Notes: generated from the letters alone by a model not told the origin. Shown: positions 10,531 through 22,446, counted from the first letter of the stretch. The stretch is 64,000 nucleotides of DNA from Schistocerca nitens (GCF_023898315.1 NC_064619.1:344916650-344980649), one strand, 5' to 3'. Numbers and translations are program-made.

Positions 10531-10726
10531 TGGTTCAAATGGCTGTGAGCACTATGGGACTTAACTGCTGAGGTCATCAGTCCCCTAGAACTTAGAACTA
10601 CGTAAACCTAACTAACCTAAAGACGTCACACACATCTATGCCCGAGGCAGGATTCGAACCTGCGACCGTACTGGTCGCGCGGTTCCAGACTGTAGCGCCT
10701 AGAACCGCTCGGCCACCCCGGCCGGC
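10531..10726 (-). mobile_element. SINE family A, copy 3
   Basis: Full-length reverse copy, atggttcaaatggctgtgag to accccggccggc. It is flanked by cagtgattagaaa (10518-10530) and cagtgattacaaa just right of it, a 13-bp target duplication with one change. The B box in reverse, ggattcgaacc, is intact. Confidence 0.93.
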
Positions 10727-10834
10727 TCAGTGATTACAAAATCGAGTCCAATTTACGAACAACTTGCCACTATGAGCCCTATGATGCTGCAACACCTCTG
10801 ATCTGGATGCATGCACCAATCGAATTGCTATTTT

Positions 10835-11321
10835 TGATGTGTTGGCAGAAGAGCCAACACCGCGTTGCTAGAGGAGGCCGAAATGCTCGCGATTAATTAC
10901 ACGCAGACTGGCGTGAGGTCTGGAACAAGGTCAGAGAAATAAGACTAGCAAAACAGGAGGTAACTGGTACAATACTTAACTTTAATCCAGAAGTGGTGTA
11001 CATCGGTCTGACGGTACAGGCATCACAAGTTATATATCTATTGAATACGGCGCCTTGCTAGGTCGTAGCAAATGACGTAGCTGAAGGCTATGCTAACTAT
11101 CGTCTCGGCAAATGAGAGCGTGATTGTCAGTGAACCATTCCTATGAACGTCGGCTGTACAACTGGGGCGAGTGCTAGTAAGTCTCTCGAGACCTGCCGTG
11201 TGGCGGCGCTCGGTCTGCGATCACTGACAGTGGCGACACGCGGGTCCGACGTATACTAATGGACCGCGGCCGATTTAAAGGCTACCACCTAGCAAGTGTG
11301 GTGTCTGGCGGTGACACCACA
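10835..11321 (-). mobile_element. Solo LTR of a probable Ty3/Gypsy-type element (fossil)
   Basis: A 487-bp unit which, read on the minus strand, begins TGTGGTGTCACC and ends in CA. It is flanked by the 5-bp direct repeat ATTTT (10830-10834 and 11322-11326). No internal retroelement sequence lies beside it, so it is a solo LTR left by recombination. A second member of the family is at 26536-26995. A five-base duplication fits Gypsy or related LTR elements; the family name is inferred. Confidence 0.85.
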
Positions 11322-12345
11322 ATTTTATTGTCTGCTGAGGCAAAGTGCACCACAACTTATAAACGGACCTTGATATCCTGGAAGAGTCCGATGTGGTCCT
11401 GTATAAGTTCTATTGCGGACAGATCTGGGTATCTTTCTGGCCCCAGGAATACCTCAACATCACGCAGACAGTTTCTTGAGATACGTGCTACGTGTGGACG
11501 AGCATTGTCCTGTTGAAAAATGGCACCACTATTGTATCACAAGAGAGGTAACGCATGAGGAATGTGGTTGTCCGCAACGTACCATTATTTCTTCAGAGTT
11601 CGCTAAACCACTACCAGCCTTGACCTGAAGTCATATCCGATGGCTCACCACACCATGACACGCGGAGTAACACTGCTCTGCCTCTCCAGACCCTTGTAAT
11701 AAATGGACCTCTCTCCAGGTCACCACCATACTCGCCTACAATGCTCATGCGAGGTGTTGCAGAGCCGTGATTCATTGCTCAACGCAATGCGACGCCATTA
11801 ATCAGCAGTTCGTGCTTTTGGATCACGGTACCACTCTAAACGCAGCTGTTTGTGCTGTGGTGTTAACGGTAGCCTATGCGTTGGACGGTAATTCCATACT
11901 CAAACTGCTAATTGTCTTCAACTGATGTGTGACAAGACACAGATTATTGCAGGATGCCAGTACTTTTTCTGAGATGGCAGGCGCAGATGTGAAGGTGTAA
12001 AGATGTTCTTAGTGCACAATATGGCGATCCTCTTCTCTGGTGGTCAGAAATGGTTGATCGGAAGCTTCAAGACGAGTATGCTTGCTCTCACGTTCCTACG
12101 CGGTCGCATGTAAGGCCACTGTAACATCCAAATGCCACACAAATTGTATTTCACAATTCAACCAGCCGGTCAAATGGTGACTTACAATGATGTACTTTAC
12201 AAACTTTCTCAGGCTGCTGAGAAGGCTGCCTCACATGCGTGTGTGACATGCCCGTGTCCTACACAGTGAGTGCTGAACATGTGACGCTGTTCACGCCCTC
12301 TATATACTCTACTAGACCTGGCAACAAAACTAACTACACTAGTGC

Positions 12346-13539
12346 ACTTTGGTCGTCTTTTTACCTGTAAGAGACTTAGCAATTGTAATCGTTTTCATAT
12401 CTGCTGATGGTACGTACGACAAAACATTGACAACCGACCATGTTTTCAGTGTGTTCTACGTGTTTTGCAGGCAGTATACATCAGTTACAGAGGTACCTGT
12501 ATTGAGTTCGCTTTTTCAAATGAAACTATAGTAACTTCGGTCACTAGTGTCGAATTTCTAAAAAGGCGGTTTCAACAGCTTTTCACTACTCAAAATACGG
12601 TGAGTAGTTTTGGAAGAATTGAAATATTTAGAAATTGGGATTTATCTGCGAGAGCCTTGAAAGAAAAGTACAGGTGAAGAAAACGAAAGGTTTCTAGAAC
12701 AAGGAATGAAGAGGTATGAAGATTGTTAGGTAACAACCTCATATCGTGAGCTTAACGTCAAGATATACACATTGCAAAACTAAATTGTCAAAAGCCAAGC
12801 AAAAGGGAATTTCACAGTAATGTGGTAATAAACCTTCCTCAAAACTCCATTTTTGTCATCACACGCTCAGAATGCCCACACGCTTGAAGTTGCAGACTGG
12901 AGAGATTCCTTCGTTATCTTCGCCCATGCTCAATAATGCGATGTTGTAAATCCTCTTGGGCCGGTGGAAGTCAGGCGATCGTCTACCTTTTCTTCGAACA
13001 CCCACATTCCACACTTGATTTCTAGTGTCATAGACTGGAAGCTCATAATACGCTCGAACGTTCACCTACATATTGTATTTGCGCAGCATGATCAACAATC
13101 CTCTTCCCCCCCCCCCCCCCACCCTCACACTTGGGGAGTACCCACCCTCCGACATTCTTGACACGTGTATGATCATTTCCGGAACTGTGCGGCATATCAG
13201 CACGTCCAGGCCGGCGACCTTAATATGTGCACGATCGACTGCAAATCTTTTATTTATTTTTCCTGAGTTAAAATTTTAGTTCCTGTGTTCGTCGCAGATC
13301 TCGCTCCATACGGTTCTCCCTCTCCCTAGAAATGGCTTGATAACTATGAATAATTAAGAATTAACAAATTTAAAAAACAAAAACTAAATGATAAATAAGA
13401 ATAAAAATTTAGCTGGTCTTGCCAGTTACGTTGATCTAATAACTTTCTTGTCACCTCTGTTGTCTGGGGAGTGGGAGGCGTCGCGACCAGGCATCGGGTT
13501 GCGATCCCTGCCCGCTTCTCCCTCATGCTCTCCCCGTCA
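12346..13539. other. Unassigned sequence with a C run
   Basis: No gene is recognised. A poly-C tract lies near 13108-13120. The 13340-13480 part is AT-rich and may be the outer part of the next SINE. Confidence 0.5.
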
Positions 13540-13690
13540 CGACTGAATGTCCTAATAAAAATGATACGGCGCCCGCTTGCAATTAGCGGGAAATCAGGGT
13601 TCAAGTCCCGCTCTGGCACAAATTTTCATTGTCGTCGTTCCACTAAAAAATGGATAATTGTCCATATTCGCCACTGCTAAAACATGTCAT
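13540..13690 (+). mobile_element. SINE family D (tRNA-headed) fragment
   Basis: The tRNA-like block cggcgcccgcttgcaattag is followed by the B box ggttcaagtcc and ctctggcacaaattttcatt. The same head-tail junction occurs in reverse at 62695-62840, which supports a dispersed family. The boundaries are approximate and no target duplication was found. Confidence 0.65.
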
Positions 13691-13711
13691 GCTTTCAATG
13701 GTTTGTAAAGA

Positions 13712-16400
13712 AAGCTTCTTCTTCTTCTTTCTTCTTTCGATCTCGGCCATCTTTGGACCACGTTCAACAATTCACTTGCCCGGCTTTTTGATCTTTTTTC
13801 TCTCTTCCCAATATTTCCTCATCATTTTCGAATGGTTCCTCCTCCGCTCTTCCGACCATTTCCTGTTATTATTCTTTAGTTTCGTGTCTTCTGGAAAACA
13901 CTTAATTTCGTTCACTATTTGTCTAAACTTTTTCCTGTCCCTGATTGACTCACGGGTGACATTAAAATAGGCCAAATCCTTTTTCACCATCTGTATCCAT
14001 TTATTGTTGGTTTTTTCGTTCCTGTTACTATGTTCAAACACTTTTCTTGTTAGTCTGTTTCCATCCATCCTCGACAGGTGACCATAAAACGTTAGTCTGC
14101 GTTTACGCATTGCATCACTCACTTTCTCAATAGTTTTGTATATTTCCTTATTACTCTTTAGCTTGTACTCTTCTCCAATCTTTCTCGGTCCTAATATTTT
14201 TCTCAAAATTTTCCTTTCTTTCCTTTCCATGTTTTCTATTTCCCCCTTTTTGTTAAGAGTTAGGCACTCCGATGCATACAGGCATTCTGGTCTAATGACA
14301 GTTTTATAATGTCTTAATTTAGCTTGAATCGAAATGTTTTTTTTGTTATATATGTCTTTGGTTTTTTGAAAAGCAAATTCCATTTTCCTTGCTCTCGCCT
14401 GGTTTGCACTCTTGTCTAAACCATTCACTTGAATTATTTCACCTAAATACTTAAATTTTTCTACTCTCTTAATATTGCCGTATTTAGTAATAAGATTTTT
14501 CTTGTTATTTCTATGATTAGACATATACACGGTTTTTTCAAATGAAATCTGCAGTCCAGCTCTGGCCGAAACTTCTTGTAGTTTCTCCAAGTAATTCTGA
14601 GCTATTTCTTCGTTTTCTGTAATTATTGCCAGATCGTCTGCAAAAGCTAAACAGTCCACTTCTATTTTTTCTTTTTTTGTTCCAATTCTGATGTCATTCT
14701 TGGTGCCTTTGAGTTCTTCTTTCCATATTCTCAATATCTTTTCCAGTACGCAGTTGAAGAGAATTGGGGATAAACCATCACCTTGTCTAACACCTGTTTT
14801 AATTTCGAACTTCCTTGAAATTTCACCCATAAATTTAACTTTGGCCTTACTGTTTGTTAGCGTCTGTTTGATAATTTGAATTGTTTTCTTATCGACCCCA
14901 AATTCTTCCAACACTTTCAGTAATGTTTCTCTATCTACCGAGTCGTATGCTTTTTTGAAATCTACAAATACTATTGCAAATCTCTGGCCTCTTGAGATTC
15001 TGTAACGAATTAGTGTTTTCAGGTTAAATATTTGTTCAACACAGGATCTACCTTGTCTAAAACCTGCTTGATATTCACCTATTTTTTTATCCAGAACTGG
15101 CTCCACGATTTGAAGTAATTTCCTTGACAAAATTTTGTATCCTACTGGTAGTAGCGAGATCCCTCTATAATTATTAACATTCATCTTATCCCCCTTTTTG
15201 TGTAGTGGGTGTATCAGGGCACACTGCCAGTCTTCAGGAATTCTTTCTTCGTCCCAGATCTTCTTAAACATATGTTCCAAAACTTGTGGGAGGTTGGTAT
15301 CCATTATTTTTAGGATTTCTGGTACTATGGAGTCTTCACCTGGGGCTTTATTGTTTTTTAGACTGTGTAATATGTGTTTTATTTCTTCAGCGTCTGGAGG
15401 TTTTGACTCGGTATTAGTATTTCGGTGGTTTTCAAAACTCATTTTATCTTTGGGGGGTTCACAATTTAGTAGATTCTCGAAATATTTTGCTAATATTTCA
15501 CAATTAGTCTTGTTTGTCAAACCTAGCTTGTTCTCTTCATCTTTAAAACATAAATTTGGGGATTGGTATTTGGTTAGCTGTTTTCTAAAAGTTTTGTAGA
15601 AATCTCTAGAATTATTTCTTTTAAAGTCTTCCTCAATCTGTTCTAGGTTATCCTGAAATTATCTTCTTTTTTTATTACGGAAAAGCTTAGCTGTTTCTCT
15701 TCTCTAGATTTTAAAATTGTCAAGATCTTGAGGATCTTTTGTGGAGTTCCATTTCTGCCACAATTTCTGTCTCTTCTCCAGGTTCTCATCACATTCATTG
15801 TCCCACCATGGATGTCTTCTTACTCTTTTCACGAGACAATTTTCTTTTGCTATTTCAACTATTTCGTTTTTGATCTCCTCCCATCCCGCTTCCTTATTTA
15901 TTGTGGATATGCCATCGCTATCTTTGTGCAATGCTCTTTGAAACCGTTGTTTAATTTCTTCATTTTTTAAAGTTTCTGTGTTATATTTTGGAATTTTGTA
16001 AAAGGTTTTCTTCTCTTTTCGAAATGGGAGTGGTCTGAATTTAATCGTAGTCAAATAGTGGTCTGAATCAACATCAAGGCTTTTCAGCACTTTAGTGTTT
16101 TGAATTTCTTCTTGACAATGAAGTGAGATAGCCACATGGTCAATTTGGAATTCTCCGAGAAGTGGATTTGGTGATCTCCATGTTTTAGTTTTTCGGCTCA
16201 GCTTTTTGAAATGTGTTGTCATTATTTTCAAGTTGAAATGCCTACATACCTCTATAAGCCTTTCTCCATTTTTTGAAGTTCTTTTGTGACCTGGGAAGAG
16301 GCCTACTGTTCCATAGTATTTTTTCTCCCTTCCTATTTGTGCGTTAAAATCGCCTACTAACATTTTGATGTTCTTCTTTGAGCACCTATCCAGTTCCATT
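13712..16400 (-). mobile_element. RTE-like LINE, 5' truncated, nearly open
   Basis: A minus-strand non-LTR retrotransposon of about 2.7 kb. The 3' end carries a short (GAA)n-type tail (cttcttcttcttctttcttc at the left edge), and the 5' end is cut inside the endonuclease near 16400. The coding region fills almost the whole copy. A short 3' end with a microsatellite tail and endonuclease-RT in one frame fit the RTE group. Confidence 0.88.
13772..16399 (-). pseudogene. RTE-like endonuclease-reverse transcriptase with two in-frame stops
   Basis: The C-terminal half of an apurinic-type endonuclease comes first: MLVGDFNAQIG, FQIDHVAIS and SDHYLTTIKF mark the Asp-Asn, Asp-His and Ser-Asp-His catalytic motifs (16399-15704). 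The reverse transcriptase follows: NNKAPGEDSIVPEIL, WQCALIHPLHKKGD, NYRGISLLPVGYKILS, DFKKAYDSVDR, TGVRQGDGLSPILFNCVLE and the catalytic LAFADDLAII, all intact, then a C-terminal FYGHLSRMDGNRLT block ending at 13772. Both parts lie in one frame. Only TAG at 15704-15706 and TAA at 15659-15661 separate them, so decay is slight. The RT motifs are complete, so the break is recent. Confidence 0.93.
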
Positions 16401-16857
16401 CATTGATAAACAGAATTGTTTGAAGAAGGAACCTGCTATCCTGACGTCGCATCAGAACGGAGTAGAGGTGTTCGCAGTCTCTGGATCTACTATGTGGACT
16501 ACGAGCGACAGCCGTGAGAATGTCTATTTTATTCGCTCCACTCGATGCAACCTTGCCCCTTATCCTCGCCGTGGTATTCCAGTGCTCTCCTAATAGCAGT
16601 TTTTTGCACATTCACTGATTAGTCATTCTTGGTGGACACCGTCTGCCGGAATACGTCTATGCGTACAGCACGACTGTTGTCTTCGCGTTCCTTTTGCATT
16701 CCCCATAAAGGAGATGCATGTCTACTTTCTCATGGTTTATGAGAGAGATTTAATTTTTCATATTAACCAGCACTCGGCGTACATGAACGACACAGGCCGA
16801 ACGAAGGCTTGTAATACCAAAAATGCAGATAAAACACCTTCTGCACTATCCAAAATA
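16401..16857. other. Spacer between LINE and Tc1 copy
   Basis: About 450 bp with no recognised feature. The two short frames here share no motif with the LINE. Confidence 0.5.
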
Positions 16858-18265
16858 CACTCCTGGAAATTGAAATAAGAACACCGTGAATTCATTGTCC
16901 CAGGAAGGGGAAACTTTATTGACACATTCCTGGGGTCAGATACATCACATGATCACACTGACAGAACCACAGGCACATAGACACAGGCAACAGAGCATGC
17001 ACAATTTCGGCATTAGTACAGTGTATATCCACCTTTCGCAGTAATGCAGGCTGCTATTCTCCCATGGAGACGATCGTAGAGATGCTGGATGTAGTCCTGT
17101 GGAACGGCTTGCCATGCCATTTCCACCTGGCGCCTCAGTTGGACCAGCGTTCGTGCTGGACGTGCAGACCGCGTGAGACGACGCTTCATCCAGTCCCAAA
17201 CATGCTCAATGGGGGACAGATCCGGAGATCTTGCTGGCCAGGGTAGTTGACTTACACCTTCTAGAGCACGTTGGGTGGCACGGGATACATGCGGACGTGC
17301 ATTGTCCTGTTGGAACAGCAAGTTCCCTTGCCGGTCTAGGAATGGTAGAACGATGGGTTCGATGACGGTTTGGATGTACCGTGCACTATTCAGTGTCCCC
17401 TCGACGATCACCAGTGGTGCACGGCCAGTGTAGGAGATCGCTCCCCACAGCATGATGCCGGGTGTTGGCCCTGTGTGCCTCGGTCGTATGCAGTCCTGAT
17501 TGTGGCGCTCACCTGCACGGCGCCAAACACGCATACGACCATCATTGGCACCAAGGCAGAAGCGACTCTCATCGCTGAAGACGACACGTCTCCATTCGTC
17601 CCTCCATTCACGCCTGTCGCGACACCACTGGAGGCGGGCTGCACGATGTTGGGGCGTGAGCGGAAGACGGCCTAACGGTGTGCGGGACCGTAGCCCAGCT
17701 TCATGGAGACGGTTGCGAATGGTCCTCGCCGATACCCCAGGAGCAACAGTGTCCCTAATTTGCTGGGAAGTGGCGGTGCGGTCCCCTACGGCACTGCGTA
17801 GGATCCTACGGTCTTGGCGTGCATCCGTGCGTCGCTGCGGTCCGGTCCCAGGTCGACGGGCACGTGCACCTTCCGCCGACCACTGGCGACAACATCGATG
17901 TACTGTGGAGACCTCACGCCCCACGTGTTGAGCAATTCGGCCTCCCGCATGCCCACAATACGCCCTCGCTCAAAGTCCGTCAACTGCACATACGGTTCAC
18001 GTCCACGCTGTCGCGGCATGCTACCAGTGTTAAAGACTGCGATGGAGCTCCGTATGCCACGGCAAACTGGCTGACACTGACGGCGGCGGTGCACAAATGC
18101 TGCGCAGCTAGCGCCATTCGACGGCCAACACCGCGGTTCCTGGTGTGTCCGCTGTGCCGTGCGTGTGATCATTGCTTGTACAGCCCTCTCGCAGTGTCCG
18201 GAGCAAGTATGGTGGGTCTGACACACCGGTGTCAATGTGTTCTTTTTTTTCCATTTCCAGGAGTG
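16858..18265 (-). mobile_element. Tc1-like DNA transposon (copy 2), complete length
   Basis: A 1408-bp element with imperfect terminal repeats of about 28 bp: cactcctggaaattgaaat on the left, and on the right the complement of a version with extra A/T bases. TA flanks both ends (16856-16857 and 18266-18267). It is the same family as the copy at 1-794. Their 3' halves are nearly identical, which points to recent activity of the family. Confidence 0.95.
17013..18019 (-). pseudogene. Tc1-like transposase, one N-terminal frame break
   Basis: The likely start is MPRQRGREPYVQLTDFERGR at 18019. After REAELLNTW the frame shifts, and the protein continues as GREVSTVHRCCRQW from about 17924 to GGYTLY at 17013. 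The break falls in the first helix-turn-helix, which also looks shortened. The rest (303 codons) is open: a second HTH near SARTIRNRLHEAGL; VVFSDESRF with the first D; LFQQDNARPHVS with the second D; SPDLSPIEHVWDWMKRRL with the catalytic E. D and E are 32 residues apart. The catalytic core is whole, but DNA binding is probably lost. Confidence 0.92.
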
Positions 18266-18267
18266 TA

Positions 18268-20164
18268 TTTCGCCTTTTAATATCCGTTGATAACTTGTAC
18301 TGTACTTCTAATTCTGAACCTAGAAGTTTTATCACAGGAATTAGTTTCTATATGTAATGGAAATAATAGTGTATTTATTTGTGAATGGCTATAAACTGAT
18401 TGTAATTGTAATGTAAATATTGTAAATTGCTGGTAATAGCCGAGGGAATTTTGCTTAAATGTATTATTAGCAACGACGAAATGATAGTAGCTGTGCCGTT
18501 GTTTATCCTTGTGTATGAATGGTCTGTGTCGCGCCTCGAGCAGAGAGAAGTCACAGCAGCTTGAGTCTTGAAAGAGTGCGGAAGTGTTTGTTGGGTGCTC
18601 CTGCAGACGCGGTGTGCGGTTATGATCTCGCCGATGTAGGCGCACCTGCTTTTTACCCCGCGTCTAATGAGAGCACGGTCGGAGTGGACAGGTGGAGGAA
18701 GCTGCAGTTCTAACTACTGCCTGTCCCATAACTCTTCGTGGCTCTGGAAACGATTCGCGGTTCGCAACCACCAGAAGCAGCAGCAACAGCAGCTGAGCGT
18801 CGTCATCGGCTACATTCTTCGTCGTCTGCACAGCTACAACATCCGAGTATAAATAATATTGTACAGACATTACCCAGTGGCTTTTCTTCAACAAACTTTA
18901 ATGACGAAATTTCTTGAATAATAACCTGCAATAGTTAAAAACTTGTAGAGCACTTATGTTGCCATTGTACCCAAACATCGTTACCAAGCAGTGTCCCTTT
19001 CCTTTCCACGCAATCACTGAGTGTCTTAAGAATATGAAAATTGATTAACTATTTACTGCTCATTTTATTTGTTTGCCAACGACTAGTTTCAGCCTACGTT
19101 TTTCTGCCTCAGTAACTGATCATCTTGTATTGCTTATCTGTGGCTTAACGGAATTGCAGTTTTGAGTATTAACTTCTCTCACTTAAAGTAACGTAAAATG
19201 TCACTGGAAAAACTAATAACTGAAGTTACAGCACAAATTAAGACTGCGTGATTTCATTTACTCTGTATTTAGCTTAGCGAAAGACTTCTGCAGGCTTGGT
19301 ATGTGTTTTATTGTTTTTAAGTTAAAGGTAAATCAATTGCTCATTTAGTTAAAGTAAATTCAGTTCAATCTTTCAATAACTGAAAGTAAATAGCTTGCCA
19401 GTTTTCAAATTTTGCATTAAGCTACGCTGAGGTTACTAAAAATATTTTTTTTACGTAACAAAGCTGCAGTTACCATCAGTCATTTATTTAACCAGCAACT
19501 ACATTTAACTTTTCTTTCAAAATTAATAACTACAGTGCTTTCGATTCATTTATTTTCTCGTCAACTGTTGTGTCGTGAAAAAAAGCGTGATAGCCTTCTG
19601 TTTCCACACCAATGATTATTTGCTTTTCTCTGCCATTAACTTTCTTTGGCTTTTGGATATTTATTGCCTAGAGGCCTGGCGACCGTTTCATTATCCTTTT
19701 TTTGCTAATAATTATTTCTTATGTGTTAAATATTACGAGGTCCCTTCCCCCCCCCCCCCCCCCCCCCCTATGTGGTTCGTGAGCGATTGCACTAATTTTC
19801 ACCCACTTCAAAATTATTCTCGCTATTTAGATTAGGTTTATAATAGATTCTTCCTTCAGAACGGTCTGTTGTACACTTTCGTCCTACTAACCGGCATTAT
19901 TTTCCTTCTGTAACGATAGCCTTACTCATTGTAAAATTTCATTAGGCATATCACAATCCAGTAGGCCGCTTAGGGAAGGTGAGGTTACAAGCTACACTCT
20001 CCGTGCCCCTTTGGTACCGTTATCCGGCACTGCGGAACTCTGTTTCCTCCTTATCCGGAGAGAGGTATTTCCTCATTTGCATATCAAGACAACATTCGCT
20101 TTTCTGTTTAAAAAGATAAATCTAAGTTTTAAATATTGTAGTTATTCGGAAATTACTAGGAGGC
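18268..20164. other. Unassigned AT-rich region
   Basis: No coding domain is recognised. A GC-richer patch at 18530-18830 has CAG-type repeats (agaagcagcagcaacagcag) followed by gtataaataatattg, which resembles a TATA box. It could be part of an LTR or a promoter, but no repeat ends are seen. A poly-C run lies at about 19748-19768. Confidence 0.4.
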
Positions 20165-20889
20165 GCTGAAAAATGATGCCTCCGAATTTTTACTTGGAAT
20201 CCCCTGAAGGTTTTTAAATAAAAAAAATTGATTAATATTTTAGATTTTTATTCTTCATGTCCACATATTTATTTCTCATCGTAGTCACTCCGGCGACGAA
20301 CACATTTCTCCCAATGAGGCATCAGTTTGTTGATACCATCGTTGTAGAATATATGAGTGTTCATGGAGCCACAACCTCGCCTCTGCTTGCACCGCTTCAT
20401 CACTACCGAAGTGAAGTCCTCAAAGGTGTTCTTCAAGTTTCGGAAACAGATGAAAATCAGATGAGGTCAAGTCGCGACTTATGGATGATGATCGATGCCA
20501 TTGCCATGCTTAAGGAGAGGGTGATGGCTCCATGTGTGGACGAACTCTTCGAATTCTTAAAACTCGATTACAGCACGCTGTTCCTTACACACCGACACAA
20601 CAGTACACATCGCCATGTTATACACCAAAATTCGGATCCTTCTAGTAGCACAAGGCTGCATTTTGCCTCACCGAAGCGTGAAAGTCTACAGAGTAATTTG
20701 CATGACATATAATACCTCATGCTATTTTGTCTAAAACTGACGTTGTGAGACCGTGGCTATGTACTATTAATGTAGGTTAATTCTTACAAAGAAGAGAACA
20801 GCAACCAGGTAAGAATTAACCTACATTAATATAATACCTCAACCCATACTGAGAACAGAGCAAAGGCTTCGGAGGCATCATTTTTCAGC
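20165..20889 (-). mobile_element. Mariner-derived deletion element
   Basis: The 22-bp ends are inverted copies (20165-20186 and 20868-20889, gctgaaaaatgatgcctccg). Near the left end the minus strand encodes a mariner-like C-terminus, LMPHWEKCVRRRSDYDEK, ending close to the terminal repeat as in whole elements. Most of the transposase, including the catalytic region, is missing or unrecognisable. A long hairpin lies inside near the right end. The element is non-autonomous, about 725 bp. Confidence 0.75.
20766..20830. repeat. Perfect 22-bp stem hairpin
   Basis: Arms 20766-20787 and 20809-20830 (attaatgtaggttaattctt and its complement) pair without a mismatch around a 21-nt loop. The hairpin lies within the mariner-derived element. 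Confidence 0.93.
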
Positions 20890-22107
20890 AATCCCATGTA
20901 GTAACAGGACTTCTGAAGAGTGGAACGCCGTTGAATTCGTCACTTTTATAACTGCATCATTAGCAGCAAATATGACTTACTTCCAGCTGGAAAAACAAAG
21001 CTGATACGGATATCTCTGCAATTAATTTGGTTAGGACTTTCTCATAATTAATTTGGGTGAAAACAGAATTAGGAAATCTTAGATGGTTCCGGAAATATGT
21101 GATGTGCACGATAAAGCTGAATCACTCCAAACGTTAAGTCACTGCTGAGCCGCACTAACGAAAGAGTTACCGCAGATTTTAAGACACTTGATTGTCATTC
21201 AGGAGGAGTGGTGTTCAGATTCCAGTTCGGCCATTTAGATTTAAGTTACATTACTTCAGCTAACTACACGCTTCGGCTGTTAAATCATCACCATGAGGTA
21301 GTAAGATCCCCGTACGTAGCTGTTTTCAGTGGCCACCTCGACTTTTTCTTGCTTAGCATACGAGGTGACCAGTCCATTTTCAATTCTTGACACGTAAGGG
21401 ATGCCTTACGCCTGATGAAAAGAACACTCCATAATCAATGGTATTGTTAAATTGTGTGGTATTGATATTGCGCAATGTTTATGGTCTCAGATCCATGTTG
21501 TGGTTGGGGACGTGAAGGAGACATTCAGTTGGGCTCAAGGCGGAGTGGGACTATCGTCCTTAGCAGGTGATCCAAATTTGAGTTTTCTGTGATCTCCCTG
21601 AATCATCAAAAAAGTGAATGCTTGCATGGTCCACTTGAAATGAACTCGGCCAATTTTCTGTCAGTACCTTGTCCAGTTCCTGCTTGTTCCCCGTCTCAAA
21701 TGATCTCGAATATAGTTAAACCAATCTAGCTGTCTGAACAGAAGCCTTAAGTCTTGACAGAAAGAGAAGAAAGCCTACGTCTTGGAATAAAATTGGACAC
21801 CTAAAATCCTCGGAAATCTTGCAATAAATCAGCATTCCAGCTTGATGTGTATATGATTAGGGAAATCAATTTTGTGATGTCTGAAAACAGTATAAGGGAT
21901 GTGCTACTTAACATAGTAATGTCGATTAAATATCAAGGAGTAATGTTGCAAAGCGTTATGAAATAGAATGGGTAAACAAGTTCAGTAGTAGGCAAAGCGA
22001 ATGTTCGACTTCAGTAAATTAGGAGAACTCACCTAAAAATCATCACTCGTAGATCATATAACACAATTAAATTTTATGTATTTGCTTGTGTATGAATTTA
22101 ATGTTTA
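20890..22107. other. Unassigned sequence
   Basis: No gene or repeat is recognised. Short frames only. The 13 bp at 22095-22107 are the left copy of the target duplication of the next element. Confidence 0.5.
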
Positions 22108-22433
22108 ATACTAAAATGTAGACTTTCACGGCCGGAAATATCATGTCCATTATAATTATCCGGGCTGTTATGCCGTGGTCGGTTGATGAATTCTGTGTCG
22201 ATTCCCAACGTTTCGTCTCCGACTGCGGGAGACATCTTCAAGGGGGTCCGTAGCTCAATGGAAAGCCCAACACACCCCACAGTCAGTAGCGAGCCAGTGG
22301 GTGTGTTGGACCTTCCATTGAGCTACGGACCCCCTTGAAGATGTCTCCCGCAGTCGGAGACGAAACGTTGGGAATCGACACAGAATTCATCAACCGACCA
22401 CGGCATAACAGCCCGGATAATTATAATGGACAT
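22108..22433. mobile_element. Fold-back retroelement with 13-bp target duplication (Penelope-like?)
   Basis: Bases 22143-22433 form one long palindrome of about 290 bp centred near 22288, with almost perfect arms and a loop of about 20 nt. The left arm has a further 35 bp (ctaaaatgtagactttcacg) with no partner on the right. The whole unit is flanked by aatttaatgttta at 22095-22107 and 22434-22446. A staggered duplication of that size indicates insertion of the whole structure. The phrase ttgaagatgtctcccgcagt followed by ggagacgaaacg resembles the region of Penelope-like elements that carries a hammerhead-type motif. The family is an inference. Confidence 0.75.
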
Positions 22434-22446
22434 AATTTAATGTTTA

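Larger units (their letters stand above)
10490..12345 (-). mobile_element. Old Tc1-like transposon, split by later insertions
   Basis: Minus-strand sequence around 11300-11540 translates as a Tc1 catalytic block: IFQQDNARPHVARIS, then ERYPDLSAIELIQDH, with 32 residues between D and E. The flanking sequence on both sides of the LTR and SINE reads as the same type of element. A SINE (10531-10726) and a solo LTR (10835-11321) interrupt it. Its own ends are not clear, so the limits are approximate. The frame beyond the catalytic block is too decayed to follow. Confidence 0.65.

Noticed and set aside
18353-18900. A possible LTR with a TATA box
   Set aside because: The TATA-like motif is present, but I could not find matching ends, a target duplication or a second copy in the window.
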